Notes under the pieces: model-generated
The model's database searches: none
Told to the model about the DNA's origin: nothing
Seen by the model: only the letters and a program-made list of their open reading frames with translations
Source: Entomohabitans teleogrylli
GTDB taxonomy: Bacteria > Pseudomonadota > Gammaproteobacteria > Enterobacterales > Enterobacteriaceae
Assembly (NCBI RefSeq): GCF_001484765.1
Contig: NZ_LLXO01000016.1
Span: forward strand, 1 to 64,000
DNA length: 64,000 nt
Direction: 5' to 3'
Translations under genes and position numbers: made by a program
Part shown: in pieces, positions 10,173 to 21,838 of the stretch
Numbering within the stretch: position 1 is the first letter of the stretch
Layout of the letters: each line of letters opens with the position of its first letter

Positions 10173-11492
10173 TTATTCGTCACTGGACTGGGCGCTGGGT
10201 TTGCGACGCTTACCGATATTTTTAGTATCGCGATGGCGCTTTTTAACCCGTGGTTTGGCTTTTTCCTGTTCTTTTTTCTTTTCTTCGCGTTTAGCCTGCA
10301 CTTTTTTCGACGGTTTGCCTTTCAGTTTCTCGCTGGGGGCGCGGGTGGAGGGGCGTAACTCGTCGATGACCCGCGCTTTTAACGGCTCCTGAACATAGCG
10401 GCCAATTTTACCCAGTAGCAGATGGTCGTGAGCTTCAACCAGCGAAATCGCGGTTCCTTTACGTCCGGCGCGGCCGGTACGGCCGATACGGTGCAGATAA
10501 GTATCCCCGCTGCGCGGCATATCAAAGTTAAATACGTGGCTAATATCGGGCACGTCGAGTCCGCGGGCAGCGACATCAGTGGCGATGAGCACGTTCACCC
10601 GGCCATCGGCCAGGCGTTTAATGGCTTCATTGCGTTTTACCTGCACCATCTCGCCTTCCAGATAGCAGTTCTGGATACCGGCTGCGCGCAGCCACTCGGC
10701 CAGTTCATGTACCCGTTCGCGCTTGCGGACAAACACTATCGAGCGGGTGACTTCCGGCTGCTTTAGCAGGTGAACCAGCAGGGCGGTTTTATGTTCGATA
10801 TCATCCGCGCGGTAATACCATTGATGGATCTTTTTGCGCTCGCGGGTGGATGGCGTGGCGGAAACCTCAATGGGATCTTCCAGCAGCCGTTCGGCAAACT
10901 CCTGCACCGCATTGCCTTCGAGGGTTGCGGAGAACAGCATAGTTTGTTTGCGCCAGCGGGTTTCACCGGCAATATGCTCGATATCCTGAGCGAAACCCAT
11001 ATCAAGCATCCGATCCGCTTCGTCGAGAATCAGCAACTCTACCGCGCGACAGTCAAAGTTTTCTTCTTTTATATACTGCAGCAGGCGGCCGGTGGTGGCG
11101 ACCACGATGTCCTGGTTTTCACTGAACACTTCGGCGTGGTTCATATAAGCGACGCCGCCAGTGATCGTGGCAATATCCAGATGGGTATGCGCGGCCAGTT
11201 CCCGGGCGTGATCGGCAACCTGCATCGCCAGCTCACGGGTGGGGGTCAGAATCAGAACGCGCGGCGGGCCGGACTTTTTACGCGGGAAATCGAGCAGATG
11301 CTGCAGCGCGGGTAAAATATAAGCGGCCGTTTTGCCGGTGCCAGTGGGCGCTGAGCCCAGCACATCGCGCCCGTCAAGCGCGGGCGGGATCGCCGCGGCC
11401 TGAATAGCCGTCGGGCGAGTGAAACCTTTATCCTGGAGCGCATCCAGCAGGTTTTCATCAAGTTCGAGTTCGGAAAAAGTGGTTACCGTCAT
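10173..11492 (-). CDS. srmB: DEAD-box RNA helicase SrmB
   Basis: ATP-dependent RNA helicase acting early in 50S subunit assembly. The 439 residues hold the Q motif (FTRPTAIQ, 24-31), Walker A APTGTGKT (48-55), DEAD (157-160), SAT (188-190) and HRIGRTGR in the second RecA domain. The last 75 residues form a Lys/Arg-rich tail (KKVQAKREEKKKEQEKAK), as expected for RNA tethering. E. coli SrmB has 444 residues. It is divergent from trmN6 across about 130 bp. Confidence 0.96.
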   Translation of the reverse strand: MTVTTFSELELDENLLDALQDKGFTRPTAIQAAAIPPALDGRDVLGSAPTGTGKTAAYILPALQHLLDFPRKKSGPPRVLILTPTRELAMQVADHARELAAHTHLDIATITGGVAYMNHAEVFSENQDIVVATTGRLLQYIKEENFDCRAVELLILDEADRMLDMGFAQDIEHIAGETRWRKQTMLFSATLEGNAVQEFAERLLEDPIEVSATPSTRERKKIHQWYYRADDIEHKTALLVHLLKQPEVTRSIVFVRKRERVHELAEWLRAAGIQNCYLEGEMVQVKRNEAIKRLADGRVNVLIATDVAARGLDVPDISHVFNFDMPRSGDTYLHRIGRTGRAGRKGTAISLVEAHDHLLLGKIGRYVQEPLKARVIDELRPSTRAPSEKLKGKPSKKVQAKREEKKKEQEKAKPRVKKRHRDTKNIGKRRKPSAQSSDE

Positions 11493-11623
11493 GATCTACC
11501 TCTGTGTGGGGCGCCGATTATAGACGTTATAGCCGCGATCTTCATCTGTTTGTCGTCAACTTAGCCTTTTCCCGGCGCGTGCTTTCCCCTATGCTACACC
11601 GGTTTCAGCGACAGGTAGCGAAG

Positions 11624-12361
11624 ATGTCCCGGCATAAACAGGTTTTGCCCCGTAACGGTTTTACATTCAAACAGTTCTTTGTCGCCCACGATCGATGCGC
11701 AATGAAAGTGGGAACCGACGGTATTCTGCTTGGCGCGTGGGCGCCGGTGGTGAATGTCAGCCGCATTCTGGACATTGGCACCGGCAGTGGACTGCTGGCG
11801 CTGATGCTGGCGCAGCGCACTGAGGGAAGCGCGCAGATCGACGCCGTGGAACTCGACGCCGACGCCGCGCAGCAGGCCGGTGAAAATGTTCAGGCTTCGC
11901 CGTGGCGGGAACGGATTCAGGTGCACTGCGCCGATATTCAGACGTGGGCCGGCCAGCAAACCCGGCGCTATGAGTTGATTATCAGTAATCCGCCTTATTT
12001 TGAGAAAGGGGTGCCCTGCGCCAGTGCGGAGCGTGAACTCGCGCGCTACACTGCCACGCTCGATCACGACACGTTACTTGCCTGCGCATCGCAGTTGATC
12101 ACTGAAGAAGGTTTTCTATGTGTTGTGCTGCCGGAATCAGTAGGGGGCTATTTTGTCCAGCGGGCGCTGGGGCAGGGATGGCACCTGCGTTTTCGCACTG
12201 ACGTGGCGGAAGCGGAAATGAAGTTGCCGCATCGGGTATTGCTGGGCTTTTCGCCCACGGCGGGAGATCTGTTCAGCGAAAGGCTGGTCATTCGCGGGCC
12301 AGACCAGCGCTATTCCGACGCTTTTTGTGGCCTGACCCGGGCTTTCTATCTATTTATGTGA
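11624..12361 (+). CDS. trmN: tRNA1(Val) A37 N6-methyltransferase
   Basis: SAM-dependent enzyme making m6A37 in tRNA1(Val), formerly YfiC/TrmN6. The SAM loop [12 protein letters not shown] begins near residue 49 and the adenine N6-methylase motif NPPY lies at 122-125. I moved the start to the ATG at 11624 because it gives 245 residues, the E. coli length, with family similarity starting at once ([20 protein letters not shown]). The stop overlaps convergent nadB by 12 bp. Confidence 0.95.
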   Translation: MSRHKQVLPRNGFTFKQFFVAHDRCAMKVGTDGILLGAWAPVVNVSRILDIGTGSGLLALMLAQRTEGSAQIDAVELDADAAQQAGENVQASPWRERIQVHCADIQTWAGQQTRRYELIISNPPYFEKGVPCASAERELARYTATLDHDTLLACASQLITEEGFLCVVLPESVGGYFVQRALGQGWHLRFRTDVAEAEMKLPHRVLLGFSPTAGDLFSERLVIRGPDQRYSDAFCGLTRAFYLFM

Positions 12362-13975
12362 TGGTGTGCGGGGCGTCAGCACCGTAGGGCCGGAGACCGC
12401 CAGCGGCTGCGGGTAATCCAGTGTGTAATGCAATCCGCGGCTTTCTTTGCGCATCATTGCGCAACGCACAATTAACTCTGCCACCTGCGCCAGATTGCGC
12501 AACTCCAGTAAATTATTGGAAACCCGGAAGTTTGCATAATACTCATCAATTTCCTGCTGTAGCAGGGTGATACGCCGTAACGCCCGTTCCAGCCGTTTGG
12601 TGGTGCGTACAATCCCGACATAATCCCACATAAACAGACGCAGTTCATGCCAGTTGTGTTGGATAACGACTCGTTCATCTGCGTTGTCGACCCGGCTCTC
12701 ATCCCATTCCGGCAGCGGCGATACTTCGTGCAGGTGTGTGATGCGCTGATGAATATCCTGTGCGGCGGACCAGCCGTAGACCAGGCACTCGAGCAGCGAA
12801 TTTGATGCCATGCGATTAGCGCCGTGCAGGCCGGTGTAGGTGACTTCGCCAATCGCATACAGACCATCGACATCGGTTCTGCCATGCTCATCGACCATCA
12901 CGCCGCCGCAGGTATAGTGGGCGGCGGGCACCACCGGCACAGGGTCGCAGGTCAGGTCGATACCCAGACCGAGCAGTTTTTCATAAATCGTCGGGAAATG
13001 ATGGCGCACAAATTCAGCCGGTTTGTGGCTGATATCAAGGTACATACAGTCAACCCCCAACCGTTTCATCTCATGGTCGATGGCCCGGGCGACAATATCC
13101 CGCGGCGCCAATTCTTCCCGGGGATCGAAATCCGGCATAAAGCGACTGCCGTCAGGCCGTTTCAGGTATGCGCCTTCGCCGCGTAATGCTTCGGTGAGCA
13201 GGAAATTGCGCGCCTGAGGATGAAAAAGCGCGGTAGGGTGGAACTGGTTAAATTCCAGATTGGCGACCCGGCAGCCGGCGCGCCAGGCCATGGCGATGCC
13301 ATCGCCGGAAGAGATATCCGGGTTAGTGGTGTATTGATACACTTTTGAGGCGCCGCCGGTGGCCAGAATCACCGCTCTGGCGCCACAGGTTTCGACTTTT
13401 TCCAGGTTACGGTTCCAGATCCAGGCGCCAACCACCCGGCGCGGGCCGGGCAGGCCGATACGATCGGAAACAATAACGTCGACGGCATTGTAGCGTTCCA
13501 GAATACGGATATTCGGGTGGTTCAGCGCTTTGCCGACCAGCGTGGTTTCGACTTCTTTCCCGGTTGCGTCGGCGGCGTGCAGGATGCGGCGGTGACTGTG
13601 GCCGCCTTCGCGGGTTAAATGATAACCTGAATCGCCATTGGGCTGGGTTTCGGTATCAAAAGCGACGCCCTGATCGATGAGCCACTGTACGCAGTGGCGG
13701 GCGTTGCTGGCGACAAACTCTACCGCCTGGCGATCGCAAATACCGGCGCCGGCAACCAGGGTGTCTTCGACATGGGAATCAATACTATCGGTTTCGTCGA
13801 AGACCGCGGCGATACCCCCCTGGGCATAGAAGGTAGAGCCTTCGCTAACCGGGCCCTTGCTGAGGACGATAACCTGGTGTTGTAACTGGGCGAGGCGCAG
13901 CGCCAGAGAGAGTCCGGCAGCGCCGCTGCCGACTACCAGAATATCGCAGTGAAATGGGGTGCTGTTGTTGGTCAT
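12350..13975 (-). CDS. nadB: L-aspartate oxidase
   Basis: FAD enzyme that oxidises L-aspartate to iminoaspartate, which NadA converts to quinolinate for NAD synthesis. It belongs to the succinate dehydrogenase/fumarate reductase flavoprotein family. The dinucleotide motif [14 protein letters not shown] is at the N-terminus (about 14-27), with the family segment [17 protein letters not shown] near residue 130. The 541 residues compare with 540 in E. coli. nadB and rpoE diverge across about 270 bp holding promoters of both, as in E. coli. Confidence 0.96.
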   Translation of the reverse strand: MTNNSTPFHCDILVVGSGAAGLSLALRLAQLQHQVIVLSKGPVSEGSTFYAQGGIAAVFDETDSIDSHVEDTLVAGAGICDRQAVEFVASNARHCVQWLIDQGVAFDTETQPNGDSGYHLTREGGHSHRRILHAADATGKEVETTLVGKALNHPNIRILERYNAVDVIVSDRIGLPGPRRVVGAWIWNRNLEKVETCGARAVILATGGASKVYQYTTNPDISSGDGIAMAWRAGCRVANLEFNQFHPTALFHPQARNFLLTEALRGEGAYLKRPDGSRFMPDFDPREELAPRDIVARAIDHEMKRLGVDCMYLDISHKPAEFVRHHFPTIYEKLLGLGIDLTCDPVPVVPAAHYTCGGVMVDEHGRTDVDGLYAIGEVTYTGLHGANRMASNSLLECLVYGWSAAQDIHQRITHLHEVSPLPEWDESRVDNADERVVIQHNWHELRLFMWDYVGIVRTTKRLERALRRITLLQQEIDEYYANFRVSNNLLELRNLAQVAELIVRCAMMRKESRGLHYTLDYPQPLAVSGPTVLTPRTPSHK

Positions 13976-14248
13976 GATCTTTTGTTTAATTTACTAAACA
14001 TTGTTGACCGAGAATAGCATCGAACTGGCCGGTTTAGTATGTGTTTTTTGTGTTTTTGTCATTCAGGCTAAACATCAGCTGTGGTCCGAAGGATGTACTG
14101 GCGATGGGTTGTTCGACAAAATCTCACAGAGCGATCGGTAACTTCAGATTTTGTGATAAAAAAGGTGCATTCGTGCGATACTCTGTTTATCTCTGTCTGT
14201 GAATAATTAAAACAGCAAGTGTTCGTCTTTTGTGTTGCGGAACTTATA

Positions 14249-14416
14249 ATGAGAGATAACGCATATTTCGCTAAACATGAGAGAAAAAACAAAGGCGTAA
14301 CGGAACTTCCTGCATCACCGACACTCTTAGGGGTGCTTGCTCATGCATTTTGGCAACGTTCGGGTGGCATTTCGATTACGCGTGGAATTGGTTTGAGGAG
14401 ACATTACCTCGGATGA
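14249..14416 (+). CDS. rseD: RseD leader peptide of the rpoE operon
   Basis: Short reading frame of 55 codons whose TGA overlaps the rpoE start (ATGA at 14413-14416), so rpoE translation can be coupled to it. E. coli has a leader peptide gene, rseD, in this position. I chose the ATG at 14249 (MRDNAYFAKHERK), preceded by a weak GCGGA; an ATG ten codons upstream at 14219 is also in frame. The sigma-E promoter lies inside this frame, so transcripts from it would lack the leader start. Existence rests on position and coupling, not on a known fold. Confidence 0.65.
   Translation: MRDNAYFAKHERKNKGVTELPASPTLLGVLAHAFWQRSGGISITRGIGLRRHYLG
14302..14329 (+). promoter_or_regulatory. Sigma-E autoregulatory promoter of rpoE
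   Basis: A perfect -35 GGAACTT (14302-14308), a 16-bp spacer and TCTTA (14325-14329) as -10 match the sigma-E consensus; the start would fall near 14335, about 80 bases before rpoE. A second GGAACTT at 14239-14245 lacks a well-placed -10 and is left out. Confidence 0.88.
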
Positions 14417-14988
14417 GCGAGCAGTTAACGGACCAGGTTCTGGTAGAACGGGTCCAGAAAGGAGATCAGAAAGCGTTTAACCTGCTGGTGATTCGTTACC
14501 AGAACAAGGTGGCGAGTCTGGTTTCCCGATATGTGCCTTCGGGTGATGTACCTGATGTTGTACAGGAATCATTTATCAAAGCGTACCGGGCGTTGAGTTC
14601 ATTCCGGGGCGAGAGTGCATTTTATACCTGGCTGTACCGCATCGCGGTGAATACGGCCAAGAATTATCTGGTAGCTCAGGGGCGCCGTCCGCCGTCCAGC
14701 GATGTGGACGCGATTGAAGCAGAAAACTTCGAAAGTGGCGGTGCGTTGAAAGAAATTTCGAACCCTGAGAACTTAATGTTGTCAGAAGAGCTGAGACAGA
14801 TAGTTTTCCGTACTATTGAGTCGCTTCCGGAAGATTTACGTATGGCAATCACCTTGCGGGAGCTGGATGGACTGAGCTATGAAGAGATAGCTGAGATCAT
14901 GGATTGCCCGGTGGGGACTGTGCGTTCCCGTATTTTCCGGGCCCGGGAAGCTATTGATAATAAAGTTCAACCGCTTATCAGGCGTTGA
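14413..14988 (+). CDS. rpoE: Envelope-stress sigma factor sigma-E
   Basis: ECF sigma factor that directs the response to misfolded outer-membrane proteins. The 191-residue protein is almost identical to E. coli RpoE: region 2 (VVQESFIKAYRALSSFRGE, about 53-71) and region 4 with DGLSYEEIAEIMDCPVGTVRSRIFRARE near the C-terminus. The ATG at 14413 overlaps the rseD stop and follows GAGGAG; GGA triplets around this start could be CsrA targets, which is a guess. First structural gene of rpoE-rseA-rseB-rseC. Confidence 0.98.
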   Translation: MSEQLTDQVLVERVQKGDQKAFNLLVIRYQNKVASLVSRYVPSGDVPDVVQESFIKAYRALSSFRGESAFYTWLYRIAVNTAKNYLVAQGRRPPSSDVDAIEAENFESGGALKEISNPENLMLSEELRQIVFRTIESLPEDLRMAITLRELDGLSYEEIAEIMDCPVGTVRSRIFRAREAIDNKVQPLIRR

Positions 14989-15019
14989 AGATAGCGGGAT
15001 ACTGAAAAAGGTATTTGGT

Positions 15020-15667
15020 ATGCAGAAAGAAAAACTTTCCGCTTTAATGGATGGCGAAACTCTCGATAGCGAACTGCTTAACCAGCTGTCGAACGACAAA
15101 GCGTTACAGCAGACCTGGGGGAGTTACCACCTGATCCGCGATACCCTGCGCGGTGATACCAGTGAAGTGATGCATTTTGATATCTCTGCCCGGGTTATGG
15201 CGGCTATAGCGAATGAATCAGTTCAGACGGTTACGCCGATCATCCCGGAACAACAGCCTGCGCCGCACCTGTGGCAGAAAATGCCGTTCTGGCAAAAAGT
15301 ACGTCCCTGGGCGAGCCAGATAACCCAGGTTGGCGTTGCGGCCTGCGTCTCGCTGGCGGTGATCGTTGGCGTTCAGCAATACAACAACACCTCGGATGCG
15401 ACCGGTCAGCCGGAAACGCCGGTGTTTAATACCCTGCCGATGATGGGCAAAGCCAGTCCGGTGAGCCTTGGCGTACCGTCTGACAATACCGTCGCGACCG
15501 GCGCCGGGCAGCAGCAGGCGCAGGAACAGCGTCGGCGGATTAACGCTATGCTGCAGGACTATGAATTGCAGCGTCGCCTGCACGCCGAACAGCTTCAGAT
15601 GGAGCAGTCGCAGCAGGCTGCCGTTCAGGTGCCAGGAAACCAAACTTTAGGAACCCAATCGCAGTAA
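15020..15667 (+). CDS. rseA: Anti-sigma-E factor RseA
   Basis: Single-pass inner-membrane protein whose cytoplasmic N-terminus sequesters sigma-E until DegS and then RseP cut it. The N-terminal anti-sigma domain covers about 1-66, the membrane segment about 103-119 (VGVAACVSLAVIVGVQ), and the periplasmic part keeps the Val-Ser DegS cleavage context (GKASPVSLG). A glutamine-rich C-terminus (QQQAQEQRRRINAMLQDYEL) is where RseB binds. The ATG at 15020 gives 215 residues (E. coli 216). The stop overlaps rseB (TAATG). Confidence 0.97.
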   Translation: MQKEKLSALMDGETLDSELLNQLSNDKALQQTWGSYHLIRDTLRGDTSEVMHFDISARVMAAIANESVQTVTPIIPEQQPAPHLWQKMPFWQKVRPWASQITQVGVAACVSLAVIVGVQQYNNTSDATGQPETPVFNTLPMMGKASPVSLGVPSDNTVATGAGQQQAQEQRRRINAMLQDYELQRRLHAEQLQMEQSQQAAVQVPGNQTLGTQSQ

Positions 15668-16620
15668 TGAAGCAGCTTTGGTGTGCCGTGTCTTTTCTGG
15701 CTGGCTGCCTGTTATCTACCAACGCCTCGGCGGATACTATTTCGACCGGGGCGTTGTTGCAGCAGATGAATGTGGCAAGCCAGTCACTCAACTATGAGTT
15801 GGCGTTTATCAGCATCAATAAGCAAGGCGTCGAATCCTTGCGCTATCGTCATGCCCGTCTCGATAACAAAGCGCTGGCCCAGCTTTTACAAATGGATGGG
15901 CCGCGTCGTGAAGTCGTCCAGCGCGGCAGTGAGATAAGCTATTTTGAGCCCGGCCTGGAGCCGTTTACCCTTAACGGCGATTACATCGTCGACTCACTCC
16001 CTTCTATTGTTTACACCGATTTTAAACGCCTGGCGGCGTGGTACGACTTTATCGCCGTAGGGCGTACGCGTATTGCCGATCGCCTGTGCGAAGTGATTCG
16101 CGTCGTCGCCCGGGACGGGACGCGCTATAGCTACATTGTCTGGCTCGACAGCGAAACCAAATTGCCGCTGCGCGTGGATCTGTTAGATCGCGACGGTGAG
16201 ACGCTTGAGCAGTTCCGGGTGATCTCATTTACCGTGAACGATCAGGTCAGCAATATGATGCGCGGCCTGGAAAAAGCCAGTCTCCCGCCGCAACTTTCCG
16301 TCCCTGGCGGAGAGAAGATCAATTTCAACTGGGCGCCTTCCTGGGTACCCCAGGGATTTAATGAAGTGTCCAGCGGTCGGCGTCCATTGCCAACTATCGA
16401 CGTGCCGGTTGAATCGCGGCTCTATTCCGACGGATTGTTCAGTTTCTCGATTAACGTCAATCGGGCGGGGACATCGGATGGTGAACAGATTTTGCGTACC
16501 GGACGACGTACGGTGACAACGGAAGTACGTAACAGCACGGAAATTACCGTGGTGGGCGAACTGCCGCCGCAAACGGCTAAACGTATCGCGGATAGCGTTA
16601 AATTCAGGGCTGCGCCATGA
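15667..16620 (+). CDS. rseB: Sigma-E regulatory protein RseB
   Basis: Periplasmic protein that binds RseA and shields it from DegS, and releases it on binding off-pathway lipopolysaccharide. The 317 residues have a signal peptide ending LLSTNASA-DT (about 1-22), a large LolA-like N-terminal domain and a smaller C-terminal domain starting around 210. E. coli RseB has 318. The start overlaps the rseA stop by one base and its own stop overlaps rseC by four, indicating tight coupling. Confidence 0.97.
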   Translation: MKQLWCAVSFLAGCLLSTNASADTISTGALLQQMNVASQSLNYELAFISINKQGVESLRYRHARLDNKALAQLLQMDGPRREVVQRGSEISYFEPGLEPFTLNGDYIVDSLPSIVYTDFKRLAAWYDFIAVGRTRIADRLCEVIRVVARDGTRYSYIVWLDSETKLPLRVDLLDRDGETLEQFRVISFTVNDQVSNMMRGLEKASLPPQLSVPGGEKINFNWAPSWVPQGFNEVSSGRRPLPTIDVPVESRLYSDGLFSFSINVNRAGTSDGEQILRTGRRTVTTEVRNSTEITVVGELPPQTAKRIADSVKFRAAP

Positions 16621-17102
16621 TGAAAGAGTGGGCCACGGTTGTTTCGTGGCAGGATGGGCAGGCTGTGGTGCGCTGCGATGTTAAAGCATCCTGCAGCAGT
16701 TGCGCCTCCCGGGCTGGCTGCGGTAGCCGGGTGCTGAATAAGCTCGGCCCGCAAAACCAGCACCTCATCACCGTACCCTGTGAACAGCCGCTGACCAGGG
16801 GCCAGAAAGTCGAACTGGGGATTGCCGAAAGCAGCCTTCTGGGCTCGGCGGTGCTGGTGTATCTGTTCCCCTTGCTCGGGTTGCTGCTGATGGCCGGGGT
16901 TTTCCAGGGGCTGTTCGGCGGCGACCTTGCCGCGCTGTGCGGTGCGGTGTTGGGCGGCGTTGGCGGTTTTCTGGCGGCGAAAGGACTTTCTCCGCGCTTC
17001 AGTCAGCGAGAATCCTGGCAGCCGGTGATTCTCAGCATCGGCCTGGACCCGGATGCATTGCGGGTTATTTCGCCATCTGCGGGCGAAAATCACCATCCAT
17101 AA
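16617..17102 (+). CDS. rseC: SoxR-reducing/sigma-E accessory membrane protein RseC
   Basis: Inner-membrane protein linked in E. coli to SoxR reduction together with the Rsx complex and to the sigma-E operon. The N-terminal cytoplasmic part carries four cysteines (20, 26, 29, 35; CSSCASRAGC), which could hold a metal or Fe-S centre, followed by two membrane helices (about 77-98 and 105-123). 161 residues against 159 in E. coli. Last gene of the rpoE operon; about 190 bp separates it from lepA. Confidence 0.94.
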   Translation: MMKEWATVVSWQDGQAVVRCDVKASCSSCASRAGCGSRVLNKLGPQNQHLITVPCEQPLTRGQKVELGIAESSLLGSAVLVYLFPLLGLLLMAGVFQGLFGGDLAALCGAVLGGVGGFLAAKGLSPRFSQRESWQPVILSIGLDPDALRVISPSAGENHHP

Positions 17103-17294
17103 AGCCATTATGGCCGCTGCCCGTTTAGTTTATCCCTCTCCCTGCCGCTCGTCAGGCTATGCTTGTCTGATGAGCAGTTTCCTCGCTTTCTGGTTGTAGT
17201 GTAGAATGCAGCGTTTCAGGCACAAGACAGCCACTATTTGCAGGCTCACGACGCCGGGCCATCTCAGGATTTGTAAGGCATAAAATTACATTAT

Positions 17295-19094
17295 ATGAAG
17301 AACATACGTAACTTTTCGATCATTGCCCACATTGACCACGGTAAGTCGACGCTGTCTGACCGTATTATCCAGATTTGCGGTGGCCTGTCTGACCGCGAGA
17401 TGGAAGCCCAGGTTCTGGATTCCATGGATCTGGAGCGCGAGCGCGGAATTACCATTAAAGCGCAGAGCGTCACCCTGGACTATAAAGCCTCGGACGGTAA
17501 AACTTATCAGCTGAACTTTATCGATACGCCGGGGCACGTGGACTTTTCGTACGAAGTTTCCCGCTCTCTGGCCGCCTGCGAAGGGGCGTTGCTGGTGGTG
17601 GACGCCGGTCAGGGGGTAGAAGCCCAGACCCTGGCGAACTGCTACACCGCGATTGAGATGGATCTGGAAGTTGTGCCGGTACTCAATAAAATCGACCTGC
17701 CCGCCGCTGAGCCGGATCGGGTGGCGGAAGAAATTGAAGATATCGTGGGTATTGATGCGACGGATGCCGTGCGTTGCTCCGCCAAAACCGGCGTTGGCGT
17801 TCAGGATGTGCTGGAGCGCCTGGTGCGTGATATTCCGCCGCCGGAAGGCGATCCCGATGCACCCCTGCAGGCGTTGATCATTGACTCCTGGTTTGATAAC
17901 TACCTTGGCGTGGTGTCGCTGATTCGCGTGAAGAACGGCACTCTGCGTAAGGGCGATAAAATTAAGGTGATGAGCACTGGCCAGACCTATAACGCCGATC
18001 GTCTGGGGATCTTCACGCCGAAACAGGTTGACCGGACCGAGCTGCAATGCGGCGAGGTAGGCTGGCTGGTATGCGCCATCAAAGACATTCTCGGCGCCCC
18101 GGTGGGGGATACCCTGACGCTGGCGCGTAACCCGGCGGACAAAGCGCTTCCGGGCTTTAAGAAAGTAAAACCCCAGGTCTACGCGGGGTTGTTTCCGGTC
18201 AGTTCTGATGATTATGAAGCTTTCCGCGACGCGCTGGGCAAACTGAGCCTCAACGACGCTTCGCTGTTCTTCGAGCCGGAAAGTTCTACGGCGCTGGGCT
18301 TTGGTTTCCGCTGCGGCTTCCTCGGCCTGCTGCATATGGAGATTATCCAGGAGCGCCTGGAGCGCGAATACGATCTGGATCTGATTACCACCGCCCCGAC
18401 CGTGGTCTATGAAGTTGAAACCACGGCCGATGAAGTGCTGTACGTGGACAGTCCGTCCAAACTGCCGGCGGTGAACAGTATCAAAGAGCTGCGTGAGCCG
18501 ATCGCCGAGTGTCACATGCTGATGCCTCAGGAATATCTGGGCAACGTGATCACCCTGTGCGTGGAAAAGCGCGGCGTGCAGACCAACATGGTTTACCACG
18601 GCAATCAGGTGGCGCTGACCTATGAGATCCCAATGGCCGAAGTGGTGCTGGATTTCTTTGACCGCCTGAAGTCCACTTCCCGCGGCTATGCCTCGCTGGA
18701 CTATAACTTTAAGCGTTTCCAGGCTTCCGACATGGTGCGGGTAGACGTATTGATTAACGGCGAGCGGGTTGACGCGCTGGCGCTGATCACCCACCGCGAT
18801 AACTCGCAGTATCGTGGCCGCGAGTTGGTGGACAAGATGAAAGACTTGATCCCGCGCCAGCAGTTCGATATCGCGATCCAGGCGGCTATTGGTAACCATA
18901 TTATCGCTCGCTCGACGGTGAAACAGTTACGTAAGAACGTGCTGGCAAAATGCTACGGCGGTGACGTAAGCCGTAAAAAGAAACTGCTGCAGAAACAGAA
19001 AGAGGGTAAAAAGCGCATGAAGCAGGTCGGTAATGTCGAACTGCCTCAGGAGGCTTTCCTGGCGATTCTGCATGTGGGTAAAGACGGCAAATAA
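17295..19094 (+). CDS. lepA: Elongation factor 4 (LepA)
   Basis: Ribosome-associated translational GTPase acting in initiation/elongation quality and 30S biogenesis. G-domain motifs: AHIDHGKST (10-18), DTPGHVDF near 77-84 and NKID near 131-134. EF-G-like domains II, III and V and the LepA-specific C-terminal domain ([18 protein letters not shown]) follow. 599 residues, identical in length to E. coli. lepB begins 16 bp after the stop behind an AAGGAG site, so the two form an operon. Confidence 0.98.
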   Translation: MKNIRNFSIIAHIDHGKSTLSDRIIQICGGLSDREMEAQVLDSMDLERERGITIKAQSVTLDYKASDGKTYQLNFIDTPGHVDFSYEVSRSLAACEGALLVVDAGQGVEAQTLANCYTAIEMDLEVVPVLNKIDLPAAEPDRVAEEIEDIVGIDATDAVRCSAKTGVGVQDVLERLVRDIPPPEGDPDAPLQALIIDSWFDNYLGVVSLIRVKNGTLRKGDKIKVMSTGQTYNADRLGIFTPKQVDRTELQCGEVGWLVCAIKDILGAPVGDTLTLARNPADKALPGFKKVKPQVYAGLFPVSSDDYEAFRDALGKLSLNDASLFFEPESSTALGFGFRCGFLGLLHMEIIQERLEREYDLDLITTAPTVVYEVETTADEVLYVDSPSKLPAVNSIKELREPIAECHMLMPQEYLGNVITLCVEKRGVQTNMVYHGNQVALTYEIPMAEVVLDFFDRLKSTSRGYASLDYNFKRFQASDMVRVDVLINGERVDALALITHRDNSQYRGRELVDKMKDLIPRQQFDIAIQAAIGNHIIARSTVKQLRKNVLAKCYGGDVSRKKKLLQKQKEGKKRMKQVGNVELPQEAFLAILHVGKDGK

Positions 19095-19110
19095 ATTCTA
19101 AGGAGCTGGC

Positions 19111-20073
19111 ATGGCTAACATGTTCGCGCTGATCCTGGTGATAGCCACCCTGGTGACGGGCATTTTATGGTGCATTGATAAGTTTATTTTTGCGCCGAAG
19201 CGTCGCGAGAAGCGGGCCGCCGCTCAGGCTGCGGCAGGTAATACGCTGGATGCGCAGACGCTGAAAAAGGTCGAACCAAAGCCGGGCTGGCTGGAAACCG
19301 GCGCATCGGTGTTTCCGGTGCTGGCGATTGTGCTGGTGGTGCGCTCGTTTATTTACGAGCCTTTCCAGATCCCATCCGGTTCAATGATGCCGACGCTGCT
19401 GATCGGTGATTTCATTCTGGTAGAAAAGTTTGCCTACGGGATTAAAGATCCCATCTACCAGAAGACCCTGATTGAAACTGGTCATCCGAAGCGCGGCGAT
19501 ATCGCGGTATTTAAATATCCGAAAGAGCCGACGCTGGATTACATTAAGCGAGTGGTCGGGCTGCCGGGCGATCGGGTTACGTACGATCCGATCAGTAAAG
19601 AGGTGACGGTTGAGCCGAACTGCAGTTCCGGTCAGGCCTGCGGTAAAGCGCTGCCGGTCACCTATTCCAACGTCGAGCCCAGCGATTTTGTGCAGACTTT
19701 CTCGGCGCGTAACGGCGGGGAAGCCAGCAGCGGCTTCTTCCAGTTGCCGCTCGACCAGACTAAATCCGGCGGTATCCGGCTGGACGAACGTAAAGAGACG
19801 CTCGGCGAAGTGTCGCATAATATCCTGATGGTGCCGATCGCCCAGGATCAGGTGGGGATGTACTACAACCGCACCTCAACCTGGATAGTACCGCCAGGCC
19901 ACTATTTTATGATGGGCGATAACCGCGATAACAGCGCCGACAGCCGTTATTGGGGCTTTGTGCCGGAAGCCAATCTGGTGGGTAAGGCGACAGCTATCTG
20001 GATGAGTTTTGAAAAACAAGAGGGCGAATGGCCTACCGGCGTACGTTTGAGCCGTATTGGCGGAATTCATTGA
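19111..20073 (+). CDS. lepB: Signal peptidase I
   Basis: Inner-membrane Ser/Lys protease that removes signal peptides from exported proteins. Two N-terminal membrane segments (about 4-22 and 65-80) precede the periplasmic catalytic domain. Box B holds the nucleophile Ser91 (PSGSMMPTL) and the general base is Lys146 (YIKRVVGLPGD); the GDNRDNSADSRYWG box lies near 272. 320 residues against 324 in E. coli. Second gene of lepA-lepB. Confidence 0.98.
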   Translation: MANMFALILVIATLVTGILWCIDKFIFAPKRREKRAAAQAAAGNTLDAQTLKKVEPKPGWLETGASVFPVLAIVLVVRSFIYEPFQIPSGSMMPTLLIGDFILVEKFAYGIKDPIYQKTLIETGHPKRGDIAVFKYPKEPTLDYIKRVVGLPGDRVTYDPISKEVTVEPNCSSGQACGKALPVTYSNVEPSDFVQTFSARNGGEASSGFFQLPLDQTKSGGIRLDERKETLGEVSHNILMVPIAQDQVGMYYNRTSTWIVPPGHYFMMGDNRDNSADSRYWGFVPEANLVGKATAIWMSFEKQEGEWPTGVRLSRIGGIH

Positions 20074-20142
20074 GAATTACCGCAATCAAATAACGACATC
20101 CCTTGTCGTTGTGTATAGAATATCCCCCCGAGTTTTCCGGTT

Positions 20143-20211
20143 GGCTCCCGTAAGGGAGCCACGGCACACGAAACCGTCATTTTGATACTTTTCAGATCGG
20201 TTCCGTGTGCT
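20143..20211 (+). promoter_or_regulatory. rnc leader stem-loops (RNase III autoregulation)
   Basis: The rnc 5' region holds a perfect 7-bp hairpin with a GTAA loop (20143-20160). A long imperfect stem follows, in which GCACACG..AACCG near 20164 pairs with CGGTTCCGTGTGC near 20199-20211 with a single mismatch. In E. coli RNase III cuts its own leader at such a stem to lower rnc expression; the same role is inferred here. Confidence 0.75.
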
Positions 20212-20213
20212 GA

Positions 20214-21826
<1,613 letters not shown>

Positions 21827-21838
21827 CGGGTAACCGTG

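Noticed and set aside
14239-14266. Second sigma-E promoter with GGAACTT at 14239
   Set aside because: The -35 is perfect, but no TCTNA- or TCAAA-like -10 lies 15-17 bp downstream.
17286-18899. Long minus-strand frame (537 codons) opposite lepA
   Set aside because: It mirrors lepA, which is certain; long antisense frames are common opposite highly biased GC-rich genes, and this one has no recognisable domain.
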